Shown here: positions 33,797 to 45,415 of the stretch, in pieces
Numbering within the stretch: position 1 is the first letter of the stretch
Layout of the letters: each line of letters begins with the position of its first letter
Assembly: GCA_030248225.1 (NCBI GenBank)
Contig: JASANE010025072.1
Location: 27,629 to 91,628 of the forward strand
DNA from: Trileptium ribeirensis
Taxonomy: Eukaryota > Nematoda > Enoplea > Enoplida > Thoracostomopsidae
Reading direction: 5' to 3'
DNA length: 64,000 bases
Position numbers and translations under genes: made by a program
Notes under the pieces: generated by a model
The model's input: the letters and a program-made list of their open reading frames with translations, nothing else
The model's database searches: none
Told to the model about the DNA's origin: nothing

Positions 33797-35146
33797 GAAT
33801 AATTACTAAGCATCTAGAAATAGTTTTTACAAATAAACCTTTGCATCATAATTACCTTAATTTCTGGCGACTTATTGGACAATACTTCGTCTCAATGACT
33901 GAAAACAGTTCATGACCACAACACAACACAAACAAAACCAATATTGAGGATTAATTTTAGTGGAAAACGACAAAAGCTGTTTCTCGCAATTTGCGTCAAC
34001 AATATCATCGTCATACGGTAAAAGAGGGAGACTTAAAGGCTTAAGCGATATTGCGTTCTACTACGATTATGTGATAATCTAATGTTGATTTAAACCAAAC
34101 ACAACTCAAACACAGGCACAATCACAACACCGTTGTGATATGCCAATCTCACTTAAATTTGGATAAACTTATAAGTAGCTAATTAATTTTTAGCTGGCTC
34201 ACGCCACGTTCAATACTAGTTAGTTACACAATGATGGAGAAAGAATTTAAATTTTCGAAATCATTCTAAAATATGCAACAAACGCGTAATCCAATTATTA
34301 TACTAAATAGCTACTTCGAAAAACCTTAATCGTACTGTAATACTGCGTTGTCTTATTTTACATTTCTACTCAATCAAAATTTAGCGCTTATTATTAATCA
34401 TTGCTAAAAAGCAATGCGCACTTTTTATGTGCAAGATCCAATATTATGTATCGTAATTCTTAACCTCATTTTGCCTGACATACAATCAGTTTGTGTAAAT
34501 AGTACAAATAAACATATAACATACATTGCACATTATGAAGCACGTAAAAATGTAACGTGCTTGGCTTATTACTATAGTAGTTGACGTACAGAAACTACTA
34601 AATCCACCCACATGGCTTTCTACTACGATTGTAACCATATATAACTGAACAACTGATTTTGCTTACCCAACGGTCTCAGTGCAAATTAATTTTATAGCAA
34701 CTATTAGTGCAAATATATACTGGACGGTGCCTTTGAAATTGACTATACAAAAAGGAAATGTGAAAACAGCAGACGAGAAACAAATTTCTAGTCGTGTCCT
34801 AAAATACACAATAGAGGTACATCCGTCATCGCCTATCACTAATACGTTTTACAGCCATTGCTTTCCCGCACTCCTAGCTATGTAATTTTTGATGAAAACT
34901 GTGTGTGACATTAGTCATATATAATGTGATAATTTGGCTTGGCGGTCTGTAATATAAGGCGGATACAAATACCAACTCTGATTGGATAACGCATTCTATT
35001 CGATCTTGTCTTAACATGTAGGCACGTGATTGCAATAACTAAGTCTTGCTTGCTACTGAAATGTATAAAACGTATTTTTATAACGGCTGCTGGAATATAT
35101 AATGGTGATCTGCTGTTTAGCAGAATGCACTTTACTGGAGGAAAGT
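33797..35146. other. 5' non-coding part of the MULE
   Basis: About 1.35 kb between the transposase start codon and the right TIR array. AT-rich, with only unassignable short frames (68 codons at 34679-34885). It presumably carries the transposase promoter, but no specific signal is clear. Confidence 0.45.
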
Positions 35147-35335
35147 TTCCTGGGACCAAAATGGCCGGAACCAAAATATCCGGGATCAAAATGTCCGGGG
35201 ACCAAAATGTCCGGGACCAAAATGTCCGGGACCAAAATGTCCGGGGACCAAAATGTCCGGGACCAAAATGTCCGGGACCAAAATGTCCGGGACCAAACTG
35301 TCCGGGACCAAAATGTCCGGGACCAAACTGTCCGT
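35147..35335 (-). repeat. Right TIR array, 15-bp unit
   Basis: Twelve units of GGGACCAAAATGTCC. The innermost three are degenerate (GGCC, GGAACC, GGATC variants), and two near the outer end read ACTGTCC. Same unit as the left array but in inverted orientation. The AACTGTCC variants sit at the outer end here and in the third unit from the left end, hinting at exchange between ends. Confidence 0.92.
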
Positions 35336-35349
35336 CCCCCATATTCACC

Positions 35350-38030
35350 ATACAATCATAAACCATAGGAAAAAGTACGACAGAAATCGGGCGTAACAGT
35401 CATAACGGCACTTCAAACCACACTGATCAGCTAACAACACAATAAAGAAATAACGCATAGCTTACAGCGTAAAGATTATGCAAATCACATCGGGAAAGGG
35501 AGTATTGCACGACACTACCGGCCCAAACTATAACCATCCAATAATCGACATTTACTCACTGCACGTGAGCCTAAATAGCGGTGTTTGATGTAAACCAGCA
35601 CTTTGATCCAGCTTCTCAACAAAGCATTATAGCTGTTGTTGATCGAGAATTTGGCTACAGAGTTCACTGTAACAGAATAGAGTTTTAACGACGGCACAGA
35701 CGAGAAGCTATTTCACATATCTGTAGGAAACTATCCCAGTGCGGCAACTGACCACCGCTAGCATGTTGTTGCCATTTACTGCCACCAACAGTTCGCTGCA
35801 TCTGACCACTGTCAGCAAGTCGCTGCCATCGGCCGCTGCCAATAGATCTCCGCCATCGACTGTCGCCATCATTTCGCCGTCCTTGACCACAACCCGTCAG
35901 TTGCTGCGATCGACCAGTACCAGCCGAATAATATCTTTGACCACCAGCAGCCGAAATCTGTGATCCGCCGTTGTTACTAGCTGTTCGCTGACACTGGCCA
36001 CTGCCACCATGCAGTCTTAATATTTGCCGTAAACGAGTGAGCCCGTAGCAAATTGTAGTTAGATGTTGTTTTAGTCTTCTCCATTCGTACCACATCTCGC
36101 GATCAAAAAAATGAGAAACTGTCCGCTCTTCGTGTACGAATGAACTGTTAGGTTTCTTGACCCAGTTGATAAAAGGAAATTCAAGGTAAGGCTTTCTAAT
36201 GGGGTATCAATGAAGTCGGAGTATAGGAGGATTTTGGAGATGCCGGGAATCGACAGCGGAAAGTTGAGGATAAGACGCTGGATTGGCGTATCTTGGTGTT
36301 CCTGAACAATTTCCACCTCCAGCGCCAGCCAAGATTTTGTGGCAACATCGTAATCACGTTGTACGTCGTTGATACAGCACGAGATGATCACGGTGTGATA
36401 GTCACGAAGTCGCACGGTACGATACAAAATAGTGTCATGTAGATCGCTGAATACGCCACTGGATAAGGCGAATAATGGCTTGTTCGTGATGTATTGCAAA
36501 TGGCAGCTCCGGCTGTCGCCAAGATGGAGCATTGTTTTGTGGTAACGTGGACATATCGATAGCTCCCAAACCTTGAATTGCCTTGGCTCCGCAATTTGGT
36601 AGGGGACTAATCCCCTAGATGACGTGCAACGAAGCACGAAGCGCCGTGCTGAACAAATGTGGTTTCGGATAATTAACGTGAACTTCAATTGCCGCTTCCC
36701 GTATACTGCAAGAAAGATGTCGTTTTTGTTGCTGGTGCAGCAGAAAGATATGAGCAGCGGGGTCCACGACAGTATCGACTACTTGGATATGACAGTATCA
36801 ACGACATTCCGACGGTAGGGACTGGACTGGTTCAACAATTGACCCGCAATTATATTTTAGTATACCTTTGGACTTCGCAGCACCCATTCCGCAGGAATAT
36901 TGCCGCCATTTTGGAATACCCGCGTACGGATTTTGGTGGGTTCCTGAGAAATCTGAAAGTCGACCTGGAACTTGTAAGCAAGTGACTTTTGATTGGTTTG
37001 CCGCAAAAACAGTACCAAAAACGCGCTTTAATCAGTGCAAATTTGTGGCCGGCAATTGACAATGGCGGTGCAGCGTAAACCTAAAACTGTCAGAGCGGGT
37101 GATCCCGAAAATGAAGATTTGCTGTGCCATATGCTGAAAAGTAACAAATAATATACTTCTGTTTTTAGCAAAAAATTGGAAAATGATTGCTATGTGGGCA
37201 GTGCAACAGATAAATATCGCTTATTATGTGGTCAGTGAAAGTCATTACTGCTATTGTTCGCTATTGACAACAGTGTAGTTCAACGGACATCGTTATCGAC
37301 CGGAGAGTAGTCAGGGATTTCGCCTACCACTTGAGGCCTTCTGCGTTTCTTCTGTGGAGTGTGCGTCTCAGTCGACGTGCCACTAACTAATGTTTTTTTA
37401 TCAGATAAATTGCCTAATGGGTCGATTTATCAAGTTTCGACAAAACGTTCGCAACGGATCGACCAAACACAACCATCAGGGCCTACCGTCACTAACATAA
37501 TAACCCCTAATTTCCAACGTTTGCACGAAAGATTCTTCTCTTGGATCAACACGACTGATCCAACCTCGGGAAGCGACTACGTTCCGTGATAATTTTAGAA
37601 GCACTGCGCAATGAAGTCAAGCATTGCCTGGTCCAGACGACCGAGAAACTACGAGAATCGACTGGACACGCTGTGAACGATGCAAGCCTGCACGAAGCCC
37701 TAACAAAAAATGTGCCGGGATAAGTGGATGATCCGCCAACTCAGAATCCACATATGTTAGTGGCCTGGAATTCACTATAGATGCAATCTCTATATCACCA
37801 TTGTGTGAAGCTCCACCAAGCTGATTCGCTTGTAATGTAATGACGCCTGGATTGCTTTTTCACAACACGAACTATACGATCGCAAAGGCGCCCATCCAGG
37901 GAGCTAATTTGATGGTGAACGTCTAAGTTGCACCTTAAGAAGCCTTGTAGTCTTGCACCTCAGGTTCCGCCAAAAGTGTCCACCAAAGTTGCCTTAGGAC
38001 ATTGGCGGCCGCACTGAAGTGACGGGCATC
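35350..38030. other. Unassigned stretch with one 205-codon ORF
   Basis: Apart from the minus-strand frame at 36071-36688 and a degenerate repeat at about 35740-35990 (recurring CTGCCA and GACCA blocks giving a G/Q/R-rich frame on the minus strand), I see only short frames. The plus-strand frame 37359-37589 (QVSTKRSQRIDQ) could be BEL/Pao debris. No LTR pair was identified. Confidence 0.35.
36071..36688 (-). CDS. Hypothetical ORF, 205 codons, unassigned
   Basis: One of the longest uninterrupted frames in the window. It includes VPYQIAEPRQFKVWELSICP, then YHTVIISCCINDVQRDYDV and ESLTLNFLLSTGS. I recognise no domain, signal peptide or clear membrane segment. It lies downstream of the decayed BEL/Pao pol on the same strand, so it might be retroelement debris, or a chance frame in repeat DNA. 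No expression signal is visible. Confidence 0.3.
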   Translation of the reverse strand: MKFTLIIRNHICSARRFVLRCTSSRGLVPYQIAEPRQFKVWELSICPRYHKTMLHLGDSRSCHLQYITNKPLFALSSGVFSDLHDTILYRTVRLRDYHTVIISCCINDVQRDYDVATKSWLALEVEIVQEHQDTPIQRLILNFPLSIPGISKILLYSDFIDTPLESLTLNFLLSTGSRNLTVHSYTKSGQFLIFLIARCGTNGED

Positions 38031-38039
38031 ATCTGAAAT

Positions 38040-40150
38040 CATTGGTTTAGATTGGACGAACAATCCACGACACGTCCGAAAAAGAAAAGAAAGTCAGCTG
38101 ACGTCAGATTGGCAATCACGTCGAAACGTACAGCTGTTATGGCAGTGCAGGTGAATATGCAAAGCCGTATTTTCACGGGCGTACCTACGACGTACCTAAC
38201 TTTCATGATCAAACGGCTTCCCATCAGTGCCGCCATCAATTCCAAGAGTGGAATCGACATATTCTTCATGGGACTTACTCGTGATTTGGCAAACAAAAGT
38301 GTTGATGCGGTCCAAGAAGAGTTTGACGTCCGTAGACAGACTGCGACCGAATACGCCTTCGCCGATGCATCACTGACGCAGTGCAACTGATAGTTACGTT
38401 GCCCAGAATCGCTGGCAGTGACGCGTGGTGGGATTGAGAGTGGAAATTTCTTGGAGGCTCTGCGCACGCTTCCGCCGTCGGTGGATAACGGAGCTTGGTA
38501 GCTGATCATCCCAGGCAAATGGTCCAATCCACAGCCTTTGGGCAATAAGTTTGCTCACTACTGTCTCCGCAGAGAAAAATCCATACGAATCAAAGACTTT
38601 GGCAAGTTGTTTCAACATAAGCCGCTTCGTGGTAGCAACGGCAGACTGTACTTTGAAGGACGTACACAACAATGTGTCTGCTTCAGTCGACCAGCTGAGA
38701 TCCAGGACTTTTGTGACTGTTCCACTGCCTCGGTGCAGTTTGGATGTATCTGGCCAGCACCGAGTCGTTGGTAAACCACTCTATGGGGTTCATTGACGCT
38801 AGATCAAAAAGTTTTTTGGCGTCGTCATACAGTTTTTGTGCGTCTTTGGTAGAGCTTTCACCGATCGTGATATTATCCCAATAAATGTTGCCATCAATAG
38901 CTGAGGCAGCTAGCGAACGAAACTGCTTTAAATAATACACAACTGTGGCAGCTAGCGAACGAAACTGCTTTAAATAATACGCAACTGTGGCAGCTAACAG
39001 AAAAATGCTGGATATGATGCCAAAGGGCACCCGACAAAATCGGTACTAGACTAGATTGTCGCCGCTTGTGGTTGCGTAGGGTCCTGAACCCAAAGGAAGT
39101 GGGTCATGTCACGGGAACATTGTTGTAGACCGACCTGTAAAAATGCGTTCTCTATATCTCCGTCCATGGCAATAGCTGACATTCGGAAAACGCAATAGCA
39201 GCCAGAATAAACTAGTCAACATGACGTTACCACGGTTCAAGCAATCATTAAGACTGGGGCTTGACTTCGACGCCCTTGCCGAAGCGTTGTACACCACGCG
39301 CCACTTCGATGTAATCTTGTTAGGGCGGATGATGCAGTGGTGGGAAATATTATATGAGTCCGAGGCCCGCTTGGTTCCGGCGGTGCACGCTCGATGATAC
39401 CGGCTTTTTCTTGATCCTCCATTCGATACAGATCAAAACAGACGGACTCGAACCGATGCGCTTCAGCAGTGAAACAAGCCTTTCGCCAACCTATAGTTTA
39501 CCGGGAGCTCCAGGGCAACTGATTTCAAGGGCCAATCAACCAATCCACCTAAAGAACAGTGCTGTTAAAAGTAGCTAGTGAATCGTCATCGTCAGGTGTA
39601 CAGGATGGGGGTTTAATTCCTATATTCTCCAGACTCCAGAAACGATCCATTCTCACGATCTCAGAAGATATATATATCGTAAATTCGGCCATTTCAATAC
39701 CAGCCAGGAACTAGGTAGATGCGGATTTATGCGGAGCGTCGATGCGACAAGTGGCGAAGAATCCGAGCACCGAAACCACAAAAATCAGACCATCGGAACA
39801 TTTTATGCGCTCACATCCGATAAAATCGTAGTAATATCCCTACCCACACGAATATCGATATGAACCATCTCAGGACCCTACGATATTGGCTTGGCGAGAG
39901 CAACTCGATGTACTACCGGATGCTTCTTAGCATCAATCTGCTGCTTCTGGATTGGACATAAAATGGTCGGCACGATGTTCGCAGTGATACATCTAGCCTG
40001 ACCATCGCGCACCAAAATATAAATTTCGACCGCTTTGTAGGTTTGTTTCGCGTTTGATGTCAGCGAACCCGGCAATGAACACAACTTCTTGTCCAAAAGC
40101 CTTCGCACCAATGCGATCTGCAAAATTCGACGCGGGAGCCGTCTGTTGGC
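38040..40150 (-). pseudogene. Decayed BEL/Pao retrotransposon pol
   Basis: Minus-strand fragments in the canonical order, separated by frameshifts. The end of the protease region (DGLIFVVSVLGF, then WSLENIGI) comes first. The RT start follows (EDQEKAGIIE, VVYNASARASKSSPSLNDCL at about 39.25 kb), then the palm (MPFGIISSIFLLAATV and NIYWDNITIGESS at about 38.87 kb, where YWDN stands in for the usual Y-x-D-N/D box). The connection (LKQLAKVFDSYGFFS) and RNase H (CVSDASAKAYSVAVCLRT, SIPLLELMAALMGSRLI) come last. Gag, integrase and LTRs were not recognised. A 42-bp in-frame tandem duplication lies inside the RT. Confidence 0.88.
38905..38988. repeat. 42-bp tandem duplication inside BEL/Pao RT
   Basis: Two copies of a 42-bp unit beginning GGCAGCTAGCGAACGAAACT, 14 codons each, differing at one base. 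The encoded YYLKQFRSLAA motif is therefore doubled. Confidence 0.85.
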
Positions 40151-40540
40151 TAATTAAACTTGTTTGTAGATGTTTTATAATTGTGAAAACAAGTGCGTAA
40201 ATTGGATAAAAAACGTGCCAAGATGTTTACACTTATCTTAATTTGGGTATGGCACTATCGTGTAACTATTAAACAAAGAAAATTAGCATGGAGCAATCCT
40301 ACTTTAGAAATGTTCCTGAAACCATAAGCATAGATCAGTCGATAGAATAGTGGATTACACTCGAAAGGGCCGACCCCCGTCACACCAAAACAAGCCCTAT
40401 GGAAGGCTCAGCGCCTCTACCATCTAGAGCGTGCCGACGGCGTTCGAAAAATTTTGAGCGAAGATTGACAAGATCGGAGAAAATGATGGCTAAAATTGGC
40501 ACCCATTATCAAAAATTAATAAAACTTTAAATAAAAATTG

Positions 40541-40776
40541 TGCAGCATTCACGTTATAAGTTGCCTGCCAAGTGAAAGTTATGTCCACGTACTAATAATT
40601 TTATATGATGCGCGGAGCAAATATAAGGTGTCGAAGACACCATAGCATACAACATTATAGTGTCGGTGACACCGTCCTTGACGTTGTATAATATTGTCCT
40701 GCTGCGTACCATAGGTGACCGTGACCATACAACGACAGAACTTCCACATGGCGGGCAATTTGACGTGAACGTTGCA
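40541..40776. mobile_element. MITE related to the 28904-29349 element
   Basis: Termini TGCAGCATTCACGTTATAAG and (reverse complement of right end) TGCAACGTTCACGTCAAATT are inverted repeats of about 45 bp. They resemble the TGCGGGATTCACGTTATAAT terminus of the 28.9-kb MITE, and both have internal GACACCGTC blocks. No convincing target duplication remains, so this is an older or edge-mutated copy. Confidence 0.6.
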
Positions 40777-40792
40777 TTAGCCTATCGTATAA

Positions 40793-41062
40793 CTAATCCT
40801 TTCATGCCGGCTAGGTCTAAATGGACCTAACGCACATCGCGAGTCGTTGCGCTTACTGGGTTTGTCGTATGTTTCAACGTGCCTTGTTATTCGTTCACGT
40901 TGTTAGGTTCTTTAAGGAAACGAGCAAAAATTCCCAGATAGCTCATTGGTTTGAGCACACAAGTTTCCCAGGTACGTTCCGATTTCGAAAGTTCCCCGCC
41001 GGGGGCTTGAGTTTGTCAAACATTCTACGATACACAAATTAATTCCGGCATGAAAGGGTTAG
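40793..41062. mobile_element. Inverted-repeat element with CTAAYCCTTTCATGCCGG ends
   Basis: The left end CTAATCCTTTCATGCCGG and right end CCGGCATGAAAGGGTTAG are 18-bp inverted repeats with one mismatch, 270 bp overall. The CCCTTT-type end is reminiscent of piggyBac-like MITEs, but a TTAA duplication is not intact. A 73-codon frame inside (40821-41042) has no recognisable motif. Confidence 0.6.
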
Positions 41063-43112
41063 GCAAAATGGATTTGGGGAAAAAATTTAAATTGAGAATA
41101 TTTATGAGTTCCTAAAAATTTCTAAAATTAACGGTAGACACAAAAATTTTAAATACAATGCTACACACTCTCTAAGTCAAAGTCGTTTCAAATTTATTTG
41201 TGAAAACGCATAAAATAAAATTCAATAATGCAATGAAATACAGTGTCAACAAATGACGAAATCCCAACTACTGTCAGACGAGCAAAACATACCACACAAT
41301 GCGTAATTAACCATCAAATGATATAGATAACACTATTAAATACCCGGTAATGTCCATAAACACAACTGGGTATATTTATGTCAATGTTCTTGGTTTTAAG
41401 ACTTCAATAAAATCTCCGAGTCTGTTTAAATTATATATATACAAAAATAACTTGAATCTAGTTCTTTTACAGGATTTGAAAAACTATGGCCTTTTGAACT
41501 GCAGCGTTAGTTTTTGATCAAAGGCTGTCGTCAAAAATATTAAAAAAGTTTACTTTTCGAATCTTTGAATAAAGCACGAACGTTACAGTTAAGCAATGAT
41601 TTTCAACCCAACCGTCAGTGTTGACGGCATGGTTTCACCGATACATATTTATTTAATGTTAGATTTTCGTAAAAGGTGTCAAATATTTAACTTTAAAGTT
41701 ACAACGTAAAATGTCAAATAAGATGATGTAACAGTAGAAATAACACGAGGTGTAGATTTGTAAACAGGTATGTACACAAAGATCGCTAGAGCACATCAAG
41801 AGAAACATTTTGAGGCATCGGTGTAACCGGTTGCTGAGTTATGACAACTAAATGCTATATCGTGAATTATTTGCACTAGCTAAGTGATTTTAATTAAATG
41901 ATACAAGGCCCTCCTAATATCTACGATAGATGGCAATAATTATAACCAGAATTTTATCTTATAGAATTTTTGCTATGGCACCGCATTACTATCCATTCGT
42001 TATTAACAATAATTCCATACGAAAAATAGCGTTTTCTGGAGTGCTTTCTAACTGCCTGGAAAGTGTCGTGAAACCTTTTCAATGCATAATGTCATGTCCC
42101 TACAGTAAAAATTGACGCAAATAAATGCAAAGGAATAAATTTACAGCACGAGTGTTAATATTGTGAAATTATCCTACATGAGTATGGGTGAACCCAGATC
42201 GTTGAGTCACTGTAATATCTAAAAAATCTGAAACAAATTGCTCAATTCCTCAACATAATAATTGAGACAGCGATTATATTTCTACATTCCTGCCTGGCGG
42301 ACCCTTGTCCAGAACACTGAATTCTTTAAAATATACTATTTTTACTAAATAGCAGCCTCACAAAAATATATAAATAATAATATTTCGGATTTAGATTTGT
42401 TTTCTATTTTTGCCATGTTCAAGGCAGATAAATGTTGGTGATCTAAGCTATGATTCGTTTTTGCAGAACATCACCGCTGACTCGAGACAATTGGTACTTT
42501 TTTACAATGTGATTGGGTTCTTATCATCTTTTTTGTAGTTGGGATTTTGCCGACCAAGACCCGTTTGTATGTTTCATTAAAGCAATGAGCAAACACCGCG
42601 GCTATTCGATTTCAGTGATGGTTCAGTCTGATCCACGGAGATAACACTCTGCGTAAGCAGTCCCACCAACACTGTCAGTGATCGTAAAGTTGGCAACACA
42701 GTTCAAGATCAGGCACAATTTTAAGTCTAACGCAAGGTTAAAGCATAAATGCAGCAGTAGTTTGCAATTTGACTGTCTAAAGTTTATAGAACGATATGAA
42801 ATTTTTCGACTGCCCCACACCATGTCAAGATTCATCTACGGTGATCGTATAATGTTTTGTTCTTCTACGCCAAGCCTAAAGCTAAGCTTTGCCTCGGCCT
42901 ACAAATGTTTGCCCTACAGAAAGTTTCGCCATTGCAGAAAGAACACTTGATGTAATCCAACTTTAACACACAAATATGTCAAATCTTCGTGAATGAAAAA
43001 AAACAAACAAACATAAATACAATAACCGGTTGAACAAACAATACCCGTCAAAATATTAATTTCAAATAAGAAAGAGATAAATAATAACGTAAAGAGTATA
43101 ACATCTTTCAAA
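41063..43112. other. Intergenic, nothing recognised
   Basis: About 2 kb of AT-rich DNA with open frames below 92 codons, none with motifs. No exon-like, GC-richer blocks stand out. Confidence 0.4.
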
Positions 43113-43268
43113 ATGAATCAGGATCCGATACTGATTAAGCTTCTCCTGTCCCAAACAAAGGACATACGAAACTTACAGCCAATGTTGGACGCAGTGTTGA
43201 TCGACGAGCGTGATCCTTCACCTGACGAGAGAGTTACGCAGCTGTGGTCATCGGAACCTTTGACTTGA
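43113..43268 (+). CDS. Possible small ORF, 51 codons
   Basis: ATG in a good context (CAAAATGA) opens a 51-residue frame starting MNQDPILIKLLLSQTKDIRN and ending in an acidic DERDPSPDERVTQLW segment. It is GC-richer than its surroundings and uses varied codons, which suggests coding, but I recognise no family. It may instead be the first exon of a longer gene or chance. Confidence 0.25.
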   Translation: MNQDPILIKLLLSQTKDIRNLQPMLDAVLIDERDPSPDERVTQLWSSEPLT

Positions 43269-43541
43269 AAAAATCTTACTATTAATACGCTGCATCGTGT
43301 GGAATTAAGCTTGATATCCGTATGAAACGTTGGTCCATATCAGTGTATTTTGTATATATTCCATATCCGCCAGGAAGTGTTTCATGTCCCTTAATTGTGT
43401 CCTGTAGTTTATGGATTGCCGGTATATGGACGCATTGCGGTGTTTGAGACCGACCAATCATGACAAAACACATCAAAGCCAAGGCCCTACCTAGCAACAC
43501 GTTTAGTAGCATTTTCTGCCAATATAATACTTAATAGATAT

Positions 43542-43947
43542 TACCAAGAGTTGATGATTTTTCACTGAAGAGTATGACATTGTAAAGCAAAACACATTAA
43601 CCCACGAAATATTTCGCGACGCGTTTCGCGCTGTCCACTTGTATTTCATGGGAGAAACGATGTCCCCTACGTTTCCTGAGGGCACACCATGTCCCCCTGT
43701 ATTTTGTGGAGGAGCACAATTTTTCTCCCACCCCCTTAATTTGGTGGTGAGATAATATCCTCCCTCGAAATCAAGGGGAAGGGAGTACTGTCGCCCACGA
43801 AATACAGAGGAGACAAATTGCCCACACAGTTGTCCCCATAAAACAGAGGAAAGACAACACAAAACACGTCTTGATATAGACCTTGGGTTGATGTGCTTTT
43901 ACTGAACAGTGTCAAACTCTTCAGTCAAAAATCATCAACTTCTGGTA
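43542..43947. mobile_element. 406-bp inverted-repeat element
   Basis: Arms of about 64 bp begin TACCAAGAGTTGATGATTTT and (right end reversed) TACCAGAAGTTGATGATTTT and end in ACCCA. They enclose a region with repeated TGTCCCC/ATACAG-GAGGAGA blocks. This is the structure of a MITE or foldback element. Target duplication unclear. Confidence 0.6.
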
Positions 43948-45415
43948 TCACTGTAACAATCAGAAAAAAATTATAGCGCTGCACCGGATTGTACTTTAAT
44001 AACAGCTAAAGGCACCGAGGTTATATTAACATAACAGAGATGAACAACTCTAGAAGACAGGTATGGTTTGAGAGTAAACGTCACGAACCCGACATGAATG
44101 GTCAGACCCAAGCCATATCCAAGGACATTTTGTCACTTGTTGCTCGGATCTACTCAGCCGTAATGATGTTGAGAGGCTCCAAGTTACTCATACAAATTAT
44201 TGTATTACGAAGGCAACGCAAAAGTCCTCAACCTCAACAGTGGCGTTCCGCGCGCTCCTCTCGTGTTTCATGACACAGAAGCAGCCAGATCTAAATACAA
44301 GCTACAACAGGCTGCTATTTGAGACAGAAAATATTTTTGCCTCAACTGTCTTAACCCAAGGTTGTCGCCGCGAAACGAAGCATCCGTGCTGTGTCGGGCG
44401 CAATCAAAGAACATCGCAGGGTTCGCACTCCAAACTAGTGATGCAACCGGTCCGGACCATCCCTAATCACGTTCACTCTGTACTGCTTCAGGAATCTTGG
44501 GGTTCAAGAGACGACCCTATTTGGACAACGGTGACTCCCATTACGATTATATGTTAGCATCTCAGTATAAATAACATCAGTTGATGGAAAACTAACGAAG
44601 AATAGGACCAACTTCCCTATCACCTTTACCGAACATGGTTTCAACTAATTCCTTGGTTTCGGAAGATGGTTATCCCGATTTCGGGAGTGGTCACTGTGTT
44701 GCCAATTTAATTTTAAGGGTAGCACCAAGGAGAGTCACACATTAAATTAACATCTGCTACGCTGGTTTTTGTTTATCTACACCACGTAGACATCATGGAG
44801 ACGCCACGAGATAACACAATCATGCGTGAGCACACTTTAGGCGTTCACTATGGTTGTTGTTTTGTCAAAATCACGAATTGAATCGTTCGCGTTTACATGA
44901 TTTTATGCCACCGGTAGTCGAATTTCTGTGAACGGGAACAAGACCCTTGTGATGTACGAACACTATTTGTGTAAATGAACGTTTCTCTATTTCACACGGT
45001 TGTCCGCTTTCACCTAATAACATGCTGAAACTGACATCTAACTTTGCGAAATATATGTGTATTATAGTGTAAGCAAAAACCGCGAATGGTAATGACGTTT
45101 GTCCGTGTACGCGATAAGAAAAACTCGATGTAGCAAAATAGAGAGCGCCAACAACACATAGCTTTGCTGTGTCACAACTATTTGTTCACGCACATAAAAA
45201 ATTTGTGAGAATTCATCGCTTTCGCAATCGTGATATGACTTGACAAAATGACCATCAAGAGTAAGCGGCGCTAAATTGGACTCACATATGTGAAGTGTAA
45301 CAAATATTTCAATATTGTTGCTAAAACGACTGCCAGATGTTGGTTCCGACCTTAGTTTGGGCCGGTCCGGACCTGTGGACGGGTCCGGACAACAGGAAGT
45401 ACGGGTCGGTTGTAT
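43948..45415. other. Unassigned stretch
   Basis: Plus-strand frames at 44040-44273 and 44240-44557 overlap. A third frame reads through VLNLNSGVPRAPLVFHDTEA with one stop. I cannot assign these. GGTCCGGAC motifs occur near 44450 and 45360-45390. No splice-consistent model was found. Confidence 0.3.

Larger units (their letters stand above)
30993..35349. mobile_element. Complete MULE transposon with 9-bp target duplication
   Basis: The element 31002-35340 (4339 bp) is flanked by perfect 9-bp duplications ATATTCACC at 30993-31001 and 35341-35349, the length expected of Mutator-like elements. Left end GGGTGTAGGACATTTTGG and right end (reverse complement) GGGGGACGGACAGTTTGG are imperfect inverted termini. 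Each leads into an array of a 15-bp unit, so the terminal inverted repeats are minisatellites. A single intact transposase lies on the minus strand (32429-33796). A tiny hAT-type MITE and a second CAGGG-ended sequence sit downstream of the transposase. The perfect duplication and open frame suggest a young, possibly active copy. Confidence 0.88.
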
